From NCBI RefSeq assembly GCF_021922985.1, contig NZ_CP040788.1, positions 62,001 through 126,000 of the forward strand: a DNA stretch of 64,000 nucleotides. Reading direction: 5' to 3'. Every line of letters starts with the position of its first letter. The first letter of the stretch is position 1. This stretch comes from Clavibacter michiganensis subsp. tessellarius (GTDB lineage Bacteria > Actinomycetota > Actinomycetes > Actinomycetales > Microbacteriaceae). A program made the position numbers and the translations under genes. Below are positions 45,798 to 54,198 of the stretch, one piece after another. The notes below the pieces were generated by a model. It was not told the DNA's origin and made no database searches. It was given only the letters and a program-made list of their open reading frames with translations.

Positions 45798-47279
45798 ATG
45801 ACCGCATCCACCCCGTCCGAGACCGACCTCCTGGCCGGCACGCCCACCGCGTTGCTGATCGGCGGCGACCGCGTCGACGCCGAGGGCGGCGCGAGGTTCG
45901 ACGTGCGGGATCCCGCGACCGACGAGGTCATCGCCCGGGTCGCCGACGCGCGTCCGGCCGACGGCATGCGCGCGCTCGACGCGGCGGTGGGCGCCGCCGC
46001 GGAGTGGGCGGCGACCGCGCCGCGCGTGCGGGGCGAGATCCTCCGCCGCGCCTTCGACCTGCTGCAGGAGCGGAAGGACGAGTTCGCGCTCCTCATGACG
46101 CTCGAGATGGGCAAGCCGCTCGCCGAGTCGCTCGGCGAGGTCACGTACGGCGGCGAGTTCCTGCGCTGGTTCTCCGAGGAGGCCGTGCGCATCACGGGCC
46201 GCTACGGGGTGAACCCCGAGGGAACCGGCCGCATGATCGTCTCGCAGCACCCGGTCGGCCCTGTCCTCCTCATCACGCCGTGGAACTTCCCGCTCGCGAT
46301 GGCGACCCGCAAGATCGCGCCGGCGCTCGCCGCCGGCTGCACCGTCGTGATCAAGCCGGCCGACCTCACGCCGCTCACCACGCTGCGCTTCGCCGAGCTG
46401 CTCGCCGAGGCGGGGCTGCCCGCGGGCGTGCTCAACGTGATCCCCACCACGGACGCCGCGGGCGTCACCGGCCCGCTCATCGCGGACCCGCGGCTCCGCA
46501 AGCTGAGCTTCACGGGATCGACGCCCGTCGGGCGCCAGCTCGGCGCGCAGGCGGCCGAGAACGTGCTGCGGGTGTCGCTCGAGCTCGGCGGCAACGCGCC
46601 GTTCGTGGTGTTCGACGACGCGGACCTCGACAGGGCGGTCGAGGGCGCCATGGCGGCCAAGTTCCGCAACGTCGGGCAGGCGTGCACCGCCGCCAACCGC
46701 TTCATCGTGCAGGCCTCCATCGCCGACGCGTTCGCCGACCGCCTCCGGGAGCGCATCGACGCGATGCGGATCGGACGCGGCACCGAGGAGGGCGTGACCG
46801 TGGGGCCGCTCATCGACGGGCGAGCCGTCGACAAGGCCGATCGGCTCGTGCGCGACGCGGTCGAGCGCGGGGCGGACGTGCGCGCGGGCGGCGAGCCGCG
46901 TGCGGGCGCCGGCCACTTCTACCCGCCGACGCTCCTCACCGGGGTCGTCGAGGGCAGCGACATCCTGCGCGAGGAGATCTTCGGGCCGGTCGTCGCGATC
47001 GTGCCGTTCGACGACGAGGACGACGCCGTGCGCCTCGCCAACGACACCGAGTTCGGCCTCGTCTCCTACGTCTTCACGCGCGACCTCGCGCGCGGCCAGC
47101 GGATGATCGAGCGGCTCGAGACGGGCATGACGGGCCTCAACATGGGCGTCATCTCCAACGCGGCGGCGCCGTTCGGCGGCGTGAAGCAGTCCGGGCTCGG
47201 CCGCGAGGGCGGGCTCGAGGGCATCCACGAGTACCTGAACACGAAGTACACGCTCACGCCCGACCCGTTCGCTGGCTAG
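45798..47279 (+). CDS. Succinate-semialdehyde dehydrogenase-type aldehyde dehydrogenase
   Basis: 493 residues, ATG with GCGAGGAC 6 bases upstream. Aldehyde dehydrogenase superfamily: TPWNFPLAMATRKIAPALAAGC, catalytic Glu in LELGGNAPF and Cys296 in GQACTAANRF, Rossmann GSTPVGRQL. The LEMGKPLAESLGEV segment and the overall motif set are typical of GabD-type enzymes, which oxidise succinate semialdehyde (often with NADP); other short-chain semialdehydes are possible. The TrmH-family start shares a base with its stop (TAGTG), so the two are co-translated. Confidence 0.88.
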   Translation: MTASTPSETDLLAGTPTALLIGGDRVDAEGGARFDVRDPATDEVIARVADARPADGMRALDAAVGAAAEWAATAPRVRGEILRRAFDLLQERKDEFALLMTLEMGKPLAESLGEVTYGGEFLRWFSEEAVRITGRYGVNPEGTGRMIVSQHPVGPVLLITPWNFPLAMATRKIAPALAAGCTVVIKPADLTPLTTLRFAELLAEAGLPAGVLNVIPTTDAAGVTGPLIADPRLRKLSFTGSTPVGRQLGAQAAENVLRVSLELGGNAPFVVFDDADLDRAVEGAMAAKFRNVGQACTAANRFIVQASIADAFADRLRERIDAMRIGRGTEEGVTVGPLIDGRAVDKADRLVRDAVERGADVRAGGEPRAGAGHFYPPTLLTGVVEGSDILREEIFGPVVAIVPFDDEDDAVRLANDTEFGLVSYVFTRDLARGQRMIERLETGMTGLNMGVISNAAAPFGGVKQSGLGREGGLEGIHEYLNTKYTLTPDPFAG

Positions 47280-48097
47280 TGGCGCACGTGGTCGAGGTCA
47301 CCGACCTCGCGGATCCGCGGCTCGCCGACTACAGCCACCGCACGGACGTCGCGCTGCGCAAGGCGGAGGGCGCGGGCCACGGGATCTACCTCGCGGAGTC
47401 GGCGCTCGTGCTGGAGCGGGCGCTCCGGGCCGGGCACGCGCCGCGGTCCGTGCTCGCGCTCGGCGGCACGGTCGACGAGGCCCTCGCGCTCGTCGGCGAC
47501 CGCGACGTGCCCGTGTTCACCGGCCCGGGCGAGCTGCTGGCGGAGCTCACCGGGTACGTGCTGCACCGCGGCGTCGTCGCCTCGCTCGACCGGCCGGCCC
47601 TGCCGTCCGTCGCGTCGCTGCTCGCGGACGCGCGCCGGGTCGTCGTGCTCGAGGACGTCGTGGATCCCACCAACGTCGGCGCGATCTTCCGCTCGGTCGG
47701 GGCGATCGGGGCGGACGCCGTGCTCGTCACGCCGCGCTGCACGGACCCGTTCTACCGCCGCGCCATCCGCGTGAGCATGGGCACGGTGCTGCAGGTGCCG
47801 TGGACGCGCACGGGGGAGTGGCCCGACACGCGCCTCGCGCTGGCTGACGCCGGCTTCCACGTCGCCGCGCTCGCCCTCACGCCGGACGCGGTCTCGCTGC
47901 GGGACTTCCGCGCCGACGCGCACGAGCGGCTGGCCATCGTGCTCGGCTCGGAGGGTCCGGGCCTCTCGGCGGAGGCGATCCGGTCGGCGGACACGGTCGT
48001 CCGGATCCCGATGGCGCACGGCATCGACTCGCTGAACGTCGCCGCCGCCAGCGCGGTGGCGCTCTACGCGCTCACGGCGCCGGCGGCCAGCGCCTAG
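47279..48097 (+). CDS. TrmH/SpoU-family RNA 2'-O-methyltransferase
   Basis: 272 residues from a GTG that overlaps the previous stop by one base. The SPOUT knot motifs are intact: NVGAIFRSVGAIGADAVLV (motif 1), IVLGSEGPGLS (motif 2) and IPMAHGIDSLNVAAASAVALY (motif 3). The N-terminal 100 residues form the substrate-binding domain (SpoU_sub_bind-like), as in 23S rRNA methyltransferases rather than tRNA Gm18 TrmH. It methylates a ribose in rRNA or tRNA with SAM; the exact nucleotide cannot be read from sequence. Confidence 0.92.
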   Translation: MAHVVEVTDLADPRLADYSHRTDVALRKAEGAGHGIYLAESALVLERALRAGHAPRSVLALGGTVDEALALVGDRDVPVFTGPGELLAELTGYVLHRGVVASLDRPALPSVASLLADARRVVVLEDVVDPTNVGAIFRSVGAIGADAVLVTPRCTDPFYRRAIRVSMGTVLQVPWTRTGEWPDTRLALADAGFHVAALALTPDAVSLRDFRADAHERLAIVLGSEGPGLSAEAIRSADTVVRIPMAHGIDSLNVAAASAVALYALTAPAASA

Positions 48098-48122
48098 CCT
48101 GGCGTCAGCCCCAGGAGGTCCC

Positions 48123-48491
48123 ATGCCCGCTCGACCCGCACGCCGCCGCCCCACGCGCCTCGCCGTGGTCTACCTCGTGCTCGCGGCCGCCGGCCTCGTG
48201 CTGACCTGGTCCGCGAACATCCGCGTGATGACGGAGGGCCGCGACTTCCTCGCCGACCTCGGCGCGGGCGGCCCGGCGGTGTCGTCGCTGTCGTGGGACC
48301 TGCTGATCGCGGCGGTCGCGAGCGTCACCTTCATCATCGTGGAGGGGCGCCGGCTCCGGATGCGGCGGGTGTGGGTCTACGTGCTGCTCGCGCCGCTCGT
48401 GGCGTTCGCCGTCGCGCTGCCGGTGTTCCTCGCGGCGCGGGAGATGCACCTGGCCGCGGCGGAGCGGTCGGAGCACACTCCGGGCGCCTGA
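48123..48491 (+). CDS. DUF2834 family membrane protein
   Basis: 122 residues, ATG after AGGAGG. Three membrane segments: AVVYLVLAAAGLVLTWSA, LSWDLLIAAVASVTFIIVEG and VWVYVLLAPLVAFAVALPVFLA, with the EGRRLRMRRVW linker typical of DUF2834. No function is known. A -10 (TAGCCT, 48095) overlaps the upstream stop, so it may be transcribed alone. Converges with the ABC exporter across a tandem repeat. Confidence 0.85.
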   Translation: MPARPARRRPTRLAVVYLVLAAAGLVLTWSANIRVMTEGRDFLADLGAGGPAVSSLSWDLLIAAVASVTFIIVEGRRLRMRRVWVYVLLAPLVAFAVALPVFLAAREMHLAAAERSEHTPGA

Positions 48492-48497
48492 ACCCCG

Positions 48498-48571
48498 GCC
48501 GGGCGCTCCCGCGCCTGCGGGCGCGTGAGCCGTCGCCGGGCGCTCCCGCGCCTGCGGAGTCAGGAGCCGCC
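48498..48571. repeat. Two 37-bp tandem copies between converging genes
   Basis: The first 23 bases of each copy (48498-48520 and 48535-48557) are identical; a degenerate third copy follows. The region is non-coding on both strands and has no clear terminator stem of its own. Confidence 0.7.
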
Positions 48572-48642
48572 ACCGGGCGCCGGAGGCCTGAGCCGACGTC
48601 GGGCACCCGACGCCGGAGCCGACGCCGCGGATCCGAGCGCCG

Positions 48643-50583
48643 CTAGACCAGCAGCTGGTGCTTCGCCAGGTCGCGGTACAGCGGCGTCGAGACGACGAGC
48701 TCCGCGTGCGTGCCGGTGCCGACCACACGGCCCTTCTCGACGACCACGATGAGGTCGCTGTCGACGACGGTCGAGAGCCGGTGCGCGATCACGATGAGGG
48801 TGCGGTGCTCGGCGACCGCGTCGATCGCCTTGCGGAGCAGCTGCTCGTTGAGGCCGTCGAGGCTGGAGGTCGACTCGTCGAGCAGCAGGATCGGGGGCGC
48901 CGACAGCAGCGTGCGCGCGATCGCGAGGCGCTGGCGCTCGCCGCCGGAGAGCATGATCCCGTCCTCGCCGACGGGCGCGTCGAGGCCGAGCTCGTTGCGG
49001 GCGAGCACCTCCGTGAGGTTCACGGCGTGCAGGACCTGGACGCAGTCCTCGTCGGTCGCGTCGAACGCGGTCAGCGTGAGGTTCTCGCGGAGCGTGCCGG
49101 CGAGCACGGGGGCGTCCTGCTCGACGTACCCGATCTGGCGGCGGAGGTCCTCGCGGTCGACCGTGCGGATGTCGCGGCCGCCGATGCGCACGATGCCGGA
49201 TGTCGGGTCGTAGAAGCGCTCGATGAGGGCGAGGATCGTGCTCTTGCCGGCACCCGAGGGGCCGACGAGCGCGATCCGCGTGCCCCGCTCGGCGCGGAAG
49301 CTGATGCCCTGCAGGACGCCGCCGCCGGTGCGGTCGGCGCCGGGGGCGTCGTCCACGACCGGGGTCGGTTCCGCGGCGCCGTCGCCGCCGGCCGCGCCGT
49401 CGCCCGCGGCCGCGTCCTCGCCGTCGGACGAGGCCGCCACCGGGTACGCGAACCGCACGTCGACGAGCTCCACGGCGGGCGCGTCGGTGCGGTCGTCCGC
49501 CGCCGGCGAGCCGTCGCGGAGGCGGCCGGCGAGCTCCGCATCGCCGTCGGTCTCGCCCGGCAGCTTGACGATCTCCTGGATCCGGCCGAGCGCGCCGAGC
49601 GCCTGGTTGACGGCGGTCACGGCGCCGAACGCCTGGCCGAGCGGCATGATCATGAGGAAGAGGAACAGGATGAACGCCACGAGGTCGCCGACCGCGATGG
49701 CGCCCGACGCGACGCGGAACCCGCCCACGCCGACCACCACGAGGAACGACGCCTGCAGGGCGATGCCCGCGATCGGCACGACGACGGCCGACGCCTTCGC
49801 GACCTTGATGCCCATCTCCCACGCGCCCTCGGCGTCGGCCTCGATGGTGCGGATCTCGCGGTCGGTGGCGTTGCTGGCGCGGACGGTGCGGATCGCGCCG
49901 ATGGCCCGCTCGACGCTCGCCGCCAGGTCGCCGACCTTGCGCTGCGCGCGCTGGCTGGCGATGCGGATCCGGCCGGAGAGGCCCACGACCGCGACGACCG
50001 AGACGGCCACGACCAGCACGGTGAGGCCGAGGAGCACGGGGTCGATGATGAACATCGCGATGATGGCGCCGAGGAACGTGACCGCGCCGCCGATCGCCTC
50101 GACGAGGCCCTGCGTGAGCACGGCGCGGAGGAGCGTGGTGTCGGAGCCGACGCGCGAGACGAGGTCGCCCGTGCGGCGCGTGTCGAACTCGGAGATGGGC
50201 AGGCGGAGGATCCGGCGCACGAGGGTGCGGCGCGACGAGAGGACGATGCCCTCGCCCATCCGCTGCAGCAGGTAGTGCTGGTAGCCGGAGAGGAGCCCGG
50301 ACACGACCACGAGGCCGACGAGCGCCCACACGAGCGCGCCCAGCGCGCCGCCCGCCTGCACGACCCCGACCACGCGCTGCACGAGGAGCGGCTGCGCGAG
50401 GCTCGCGGCGGCCCCCAGCACGCTGAGCACGACGACGAAGGCCATCAGCCCGCGCTGCTCGAGGATGTACGGCAGCAGCTCCGAGAAGCGCGCGCGGGGG
50501 CCGTCGTCGGCGGAGTCGCGGCGCGCGAACGGGCTGCGGGACCGGGCGCGCGGGGCGGCGGAGGAGGGGCGGGCGGTGCTCAT
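48643..50583 (-). CDS. ABC exporter (fused membrane and ATPase domains)
   Basis: 646 residues, ATG at 50583 (minus). Six membrane segments (about residues 45-330) with the ABC exporter coupling regions are followed by an ATPase: Walker A GPSGAGKST, Q-loop IGYVEQDAPV, signature LSGGERQRLAIAR, Walker B PILLLDEST and H-loop IAHRLS. A disordered acidic insert of about 40 residues (DGEDAAAGDGAAGG-like) interrupts the early ATPase strands, unusual for the family. Homodimeric exporters of this kind move drugs, lipids or peptides; the substrate is unknown. The divergent neighbour is a two-component system, but it has its own transporter. Confidence 0.92.
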   Translation of the reverse strand: MSTARPSSAAPRARSRSPFARRDSADDGPRARFSELLPYILEQRGLMAFVVVLSVLGAAASLAQPLLVQRVVGVVQAGGALGALVWALVGLVVVSGLLSGYQHYLLQRMGEGIVLSSRRTLVRRILRLPISEFDTRRTGDLVSRVGSDTTLLRAVLTQGLVEAIGGAVTFLGAIIAMFIIDPVLLGLTVLVVAVSVVAVVGLSGRIRIASQRAQRKVGDLAASVERAIGAIRTVRASNATDREIRTIEADAEGAWEMGIKVAKASAVVVPIAGIALQASFLVVVGVGGFRVASGAIAVGDLVAFILFLFLMIMPLGQAFGAVTAVNQALGALGRIQEIVKLPGETDGDAELAGRLRDGSPAADDRTDAPAVELVDVRFAYPVAASSDGEDAAAGDGAAGGDGAAEPTPVVDDAPGADRTGGGVLQGISFRAERGTRIALVGPSGAGKSTILALIERFYDPTSGIVRIGGRDIRTVDREDLRRQIGYVEQDAPVLAGTLRENLTLTAFDATDEDCVQVLHAVNLTEVLARNELGLDAPVGEDGIMLSGGERQRLAIARTLLSAPPILLLDESTSSLDGLNEQLLRKAIDAVAEHRTLIVIAHRLSTVVDSDLIVVVEKGRVVGTGTHAELVVSTPLYRDLAKHQLLV

Positions 50584-50764
50584 GCGTGGTCTCCGGGAGG
50601 TGAGCGGGATCGAGACGGACGGCCGCGGTCTCCCGCGGGGCGTCGTCGGCGAGGCCGGGAGCCCGGGATCGGGCGCGTCGCACCGCCTCCAGGACTCTAC
50701 GCGCCGCGTGCCGGGGGTCCGCCGGGCGGGGGCGGGGTCGGGCAGGGCGTCTCCGGTGCCTCCG

Positions 50765-50799
50765 CGCCCATGGTGGAACCCCGGGGCGCTCCCTAGTCT
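50765..50799 (+). promoter_or_regulatory. Promoter with 8-base palindromic spacer for the two-component system
   Basis: CGCCCATGGTGGAA, then the palindrome CCCCGGGG (50779-50786), CGCTCCC and the -10 TAGTCT (50794-50799). It shares its frame with the promoter at 55002-55036. The -10 is 6 bases from a GTG. Confidence 0.6.
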
Positions 50800-50805
50800 G
50801 GATCC

Positions 50806-50850
50806 GTGCCCGTCCCCGCCGTCCTCGCCGAGCGCGACGGCTCCCGGTGA
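50806..50850 (+). CDS. Leaderless 14-codon upstream ORF coupled to the histidine kinase
   Basis: The GTG at 50806 is 6 bases behind the TAGTCT -10 box, in the same leaderless arrangement as several genes here. It encodes MPVPAVLAERDGSR and ends in TGA at 50848-50850, overlapping the kinase GTG at 50847 (GTGA). A ribosome that starts on the bare transcript end would reach the kinase start by reinitiation. No homologue is expected for so short a peptide. Confidence 0.55.
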   Translation: MPVPAVLAERDGSR

Positions 50851-51953
50851 CGGTCCGCCGCCCCGCGCCCACCGCCGTCGACCTCGCGGGCGGGGCGCTC
50901 GTCGTCCTCGTCCTGTGGCTCACCGTGCCGGTCCCGGATGACCGGGCCCGCGCCGCGCAGGTCGCCCTCGGCGTCGTCGCGGTCGCGGGCGCCGCCCTCC
51001 GGCGCCGCGCGCCCCGCACGGGCGTCGCCCTCGCGGCCGCCGCGACGGCCGCGGCCTGGTCGCTCGGGCTCACGGCCGATCCGCTCCTGCTCGTGGGCCT
51101 GGCGCTGCGCTCGGTCGCCCGCCGGCACGGCCGTCGGGCGGTGCCGCCGGCGCTCGTCGTCGGCGTCGCACTCGTCGTGGCGGCGTCCGCGGTGATCGCC
51201 GTGCCGGGGCGCGAGGACGGCCTCCGCCAGGCGGCCCTCGCCGGGATCGTGCTCGTGGCGGCGTGGGCGTCCGGCGTGGGCGCCCGCAGCGGGCAGCTCG
51301 TGGCGGCCGAGAACGCGGTCCTGCGCGAGCGCGCCCGCCTGGCCCGCGACGTCCACGACGTCCTCTCGCACGCGCTCGGCAGCATCGGCGTGGAGGCGGG
51401 CGCGGCCGCCCACGTCCGCACGCTGCGCGAGGAGGACCTCCGCCGCACGCTCGCGGGCATCGCCGCGACCTCGCGGGGCGCCGTCGCGGAGCTCGGGAGC
51501 GTCCTGGCCGGCCTCCGGGCCGGCGACGGCGAGGACGCACCGGTCGACGTCCCGCTCGAGGGACTGCTGCGGGAGACGGCGGCCGTCGCCGAGCGCGCGG
51601 GCATCCGGGTGCGCCTCCGGGTCGACGACGTGCGGGGTGTGCCCGAGCCCGTCCGGACGACGCTGCACCGCGTCGCCCGCGAGGCCGTCACGAACGCGGT
51701 CCGGCACTCCGGCGGGACGACCTGCGACGTCGACGTCGTCGTCCGCGCGGATCCGCCCGCGGTGCGGCTCGCGGTCGCCGACGACGGATGCGGCCTGGGG
51801 CCCGACGCGGTCGAGGGCGACGGGCTCCGGGGCGTCCGCGAGCGCATCGCCCTGGTCGGCGGCACGCTCGAGACGGGCCGCGGCGCCGCGGGCGGGCTGG
51901 AGATCACGGCCGTGGTGCCGCTCGCCACGAGCGCTGCGGGCGCGCGCCCGTGA
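50847..51953 (+). CDS. Sensor histidine kinase (NarL-type, HisKA_3)
   Basis: 368 residues, GTG overlapping the 14-codon ORF. Four or five short membrane segments fill residues about 10-150, with almost no outer domain, so the signal is likely sensed in the membrane. The dimerisation domain holds His170 in RLARDVHDVLSHALG. The ATPase part has N-box REAVTNAVRHSGG and DDGCGLGP. The stop overlaps the response regulator (GTGA). Such small HK/RR pairs next to ABC genes usually control that transporter, often in response to antibiotics or peptides. Confidence 0.9.
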   Translation: MTVRRPAPTAVDLAGGALVVLVLWLTVPVPDDRARAAQVALGVVAVAGAALRRRAPRTGVALAAAATAAAWSLGLTADPLLLVGLALRSVARRHGRRAVPPALVVGVALVVAASAVIAVPGREDGLRQAALAGIVLVAAWASGVGARSGQLVAAENAVLRERARLARDVHDVLSHALGSIGVEAGAAAHVRTLREEDLRRTLAGIAATSRGAVAELGSVLAGLRAGDGEDAPVDVPLEGLLRETAAVAERAGIRVRLRVDDVRGVPEPVRTTLHRVAREAVTNAVRHSGGTTCDVDVVVRADPPAVRLAVADDGCGLGPDAVEGDGLRGVRERIALVGGTLETGRGAAGGLEITAVVPLATSAAGARP

Positions 51954-52642
51954 ACGCCCCGATCCGCGTGGCCGTCGCCGACGACCTGGCCGCCCTCCGC
52001 GCCTCGTCGCGGATGCTCGTCGACGGCGAGGAGGACATGGTCGTGGTGGGCGAGGCGGAGGACGGCCCCGGCATCGTCGCGTTGGCCGCGGCGACCCGGC
52101 CCGATGTCGTGCTGATGGACGTGCGGATGCCGGGCATGGACGGCATCGAGGCGACGCGGAGGATCACCGCGCTCGGCGAGCGGCCGCGGGTCGTGGTGCT
52201 GACCATGTTCGGCGCGGACGAGCACGTGCACGCCGCGCTCCAGGCGGGCGCGTCCGGCTTCCTGCTGAAGACCGCGCCCCCGACCGAGCTGCTGCGCGCG
52301 GTGCGCGTCGTGCACGCGGGAGACGCGCTGCTGTCACCCGAGGTGACGCGTCGGCTGATCGCGTCGTTGACCCGGACCCCGGGCGACGACGGACGCGACC
52401 GGGTCCCCGGGGCCCGCGACACCCGCGACCGCGTCGCCCGGCTGACGCCGCGGGAGCACGCGGCGTTCGCGCTCATCGCGCGCGGCCTCTCCAACGAGGA
52501 GATCGCCGACCGGCTGACCGTGACGCACGCGACGGTGCGCACGTACGTGAGCCGCATCCTGACCAAGACGGGCTCCCGCGACCGCGCGCAGCTCGTGGTG
52601 CTCGCCTACGAGTCCGGGACCGTCGGGCGGGCGTCCGGCTGA
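51950..52642 (+). CDS. Response regulator (NarL/LuxR family)
   Basis: 230 residues from a GTG overlapping the kinase. Receiver: DD at residues 10-11, phospho-acceptor Asp57 in VVLMDVRMPGMDG, Lys in LLKTAPP. C-terminal LuxR HTH LTPREHAAFALIARGLSNEE...TVTHATVRTYVSRILTKTG. It is the cognate partner of the kinase and probably activates the ABC genes that begin 57 bases later. Confidence 0.93.
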   Translation: MNAPIRVAVADDLAALRASSRMLVDGEEDMVVVGEAEDGPGIVALAAATRPDVVLMDVRMPGMDGIEATRRITALGERPRVVVLTMFGADEHVHAALQAGASGFLLKTAPPTELLRAVRVVHAGDALLSPEVTRRLIASLTRTPGDDGRDRVPGARDTRDRVARLTPREHAAFALIARGLSNEEIADRLTVTHATVRTYVSRILTKTGSRDRAQLVVLAYESGTVGRASG

Positions 52643-52699
52643 CCGGACCGTCGACATCCGCATGACGACACCGCCCCGGCCCGGCGCTTGGCTGGGCCC

Positions 52700-53440
52700 A
52701 TGATCCAGATCTCGCACCTCGTCAAGCGCCGCCGCGGCAGGACGCACGTCGACGACGTCTCCTTCGACGTGCAGCCCGGCCGCGTCACCGGCCTCCTCGG
52801 CCCGAACGGCGCCGGCAAGAGCTCCACGATGCGCGTGCTGCTCGGGCTCGACGCGGCCACCTCCGGCACCGCGCTCATCGGCGGCGTGCCGTACCGCGCC
52901 CTCCGCGATCCCCTGCGGACGGTCGGCGCGATGCTCGACGGGCCCGGCGCGAACCGCGGCCGCACCGTCGCCGCGCACTTCACCTGGATGGCGCAGAGCA
53001 ACGGGATCCCGCGTCGCCGCGTGGACGAGGTCCTCGAGGTCGTCGGCCTCCCCGGCGAGCGGCGCACCCGCGTCGGCAGCCTCTCCCTCGGCATGGGGCA
53101 GCGGCTCGGCATCGCGGCGGCGCTCCTCGGCGACCCGCAGATCCTGGTGCTGGATGAGCCCACCAACGGCCTCGACCCGGACGGCATCCGGTGGATCCGC
53201 CGGTTCCTCCGCGGCATGGCCGACGAGGGACGCACGGTGCTCGTGTCCAGCCACCTGATGAGCGAGATGGAGGACACCGCGGACGACTTCGTCGTCATCG
53301 CGCGCGGACGCATGGTCGCGCAGGGCGGGTCGGCGGAGATCACGACCGGCTTCCACTCGCTCGAGAGCGCGTTCTTCGCCCTCACGGAGGGCGGGGCCGA
53401 CCACCGGTCCGGCGACGTGGCGTCCCGGGATCGCGCATGA
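52700..53440 (+). CDS. ABC transporter ATPase (two-component-system associated)
   Basis: 246 residues, ATG at 52700 (a TTG four codons earlier is less likely). Walker A GPNGAGKSS, signature LSLGMGQRLGIA, Walker B ILVLDEPTNGLD and H-loop VSSHLMSEMED. This is the BcrA/type of bacteriocin- or antibiotic-export ATPase. It overlaps the first permease by 4 bases (ATGA) and so forms a three-gene transporter regulated by the upstream pair. Confidence 0.92.
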   Translation: MIQISHLVKRRRGRTHVDDVSFDVQPGRVTGLLGPNGAGKSSTMRVLLGLDAATSGTALIGGVPYRALRDPLRTVGAMLDGPGANRGRTVAAHFTWMAQSNGIPRRRVDEVLEVVGLPGERRTRVGSLSLGMGQRLGIAAALLGDPQILVLDEPTNGLDPDGIRWIRRFLRGMADEGRTVLVSSHLMSEMEDTADDFVVIARGRMVAQGGSAEITTGFHSLESAFFALTEGGADHRSGDVASRDRA

Positions 53441-54198
53441 GCGTCCGGGGCCTGGCCGCCTCCGAGCTGACGAAGGCGCGCACGCTGCGGGCGATGCCGA
53501 TCCTCGTCGCCGTCGCCGTCCTCGCCACGTGGCCCATGGCGTGGACGAACGCCGCGTCCGGCGCCGACATCCCGGCCGACGACCCGCGGCTGTTCTCCTC
53601 CGTCCCCATCCCGACCGAGTACCAGGGGTTCGAGATGGCGGGCTTCGGCTACGTCCTCATCGTGGCGCTCGGGGCGCTCTGGGCGGGCGGGGAATACGGC
53701 GCCGGACGGCAGATCCGCAGCACGCTGCTCGCCTCCCCGCGTCGTGTCCCCGTGTTCGTCGTGTCGGCCGCCCTGCTGGCCGTCGTGACCGCGGTCGTCG
53801 CGTCCCTGACCATGTGGGGCGCCATCGTCATCACCCACGCGTCCTCGGGCGGGGACGTCGACTCGTGGCGGCTGACGCCGGCCATCTGGGCGCACCTCGG
53901 CGGCGTGACCCTCGCGTGGGTGCTCACGGCGCTCATGGCGTTCGCGATCGGGTCGCTGGCGAGGACGGCGATCCTCCCGCTGATCCTCCTGCTGCCGCTC
54001 GTGGTCGGCATCGGCGACCTCCTCGCCGGAGCGTGGGCGGGCGCGCGGTTCCTCCCGGTCACGGCGGGGGCGGCCATGTACTCCGACCCGGCCGCGGGGG
54101 CGTACCTCCCGCCCGTGGTCGGCGGCCTGGTGCAAGCCGCCTGGGCCGTCGTGCTCCTCGGCGTCGCGCTCGTGGTGTTCGCCCGGCGGGACGCATGA
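53437..54198 (+). CDS. ABC transporter permease 1
   Basis: 253 residues with six predicted membrane segments. The first (MPILVAVAVLATWPMAW) follows the sequence SELTKARTLRA, which recurs in the second permease (RMEATKARTLRS), so the two are paralogues. ABC-2 type; partner of the ATPase just upstream. The stop overlaps the next start (ATGA). Confidence 0.85.
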   Translation: MSVRGLAASELTKARTLRAMPILVAVAVLATWPMAWTNAASGADIPADDPRLFSSVPIPTEYQGFEMAGFGYVLIVALGALWAGGEYGAGRQIRSTLLASPRRVPVFVVSAALLAVVTAVVASLTMWGAIVITHASSGGDVDSWRLTPAIWAHLGGVTLAWVLTALMAFAIGSLARTAILPLILLLPLVVGIGDLLAGAWAGARFLPVTAGAAMYSDPAAGAYLPPVVGGLVQAAWAVVLLGVALVVFARRDA

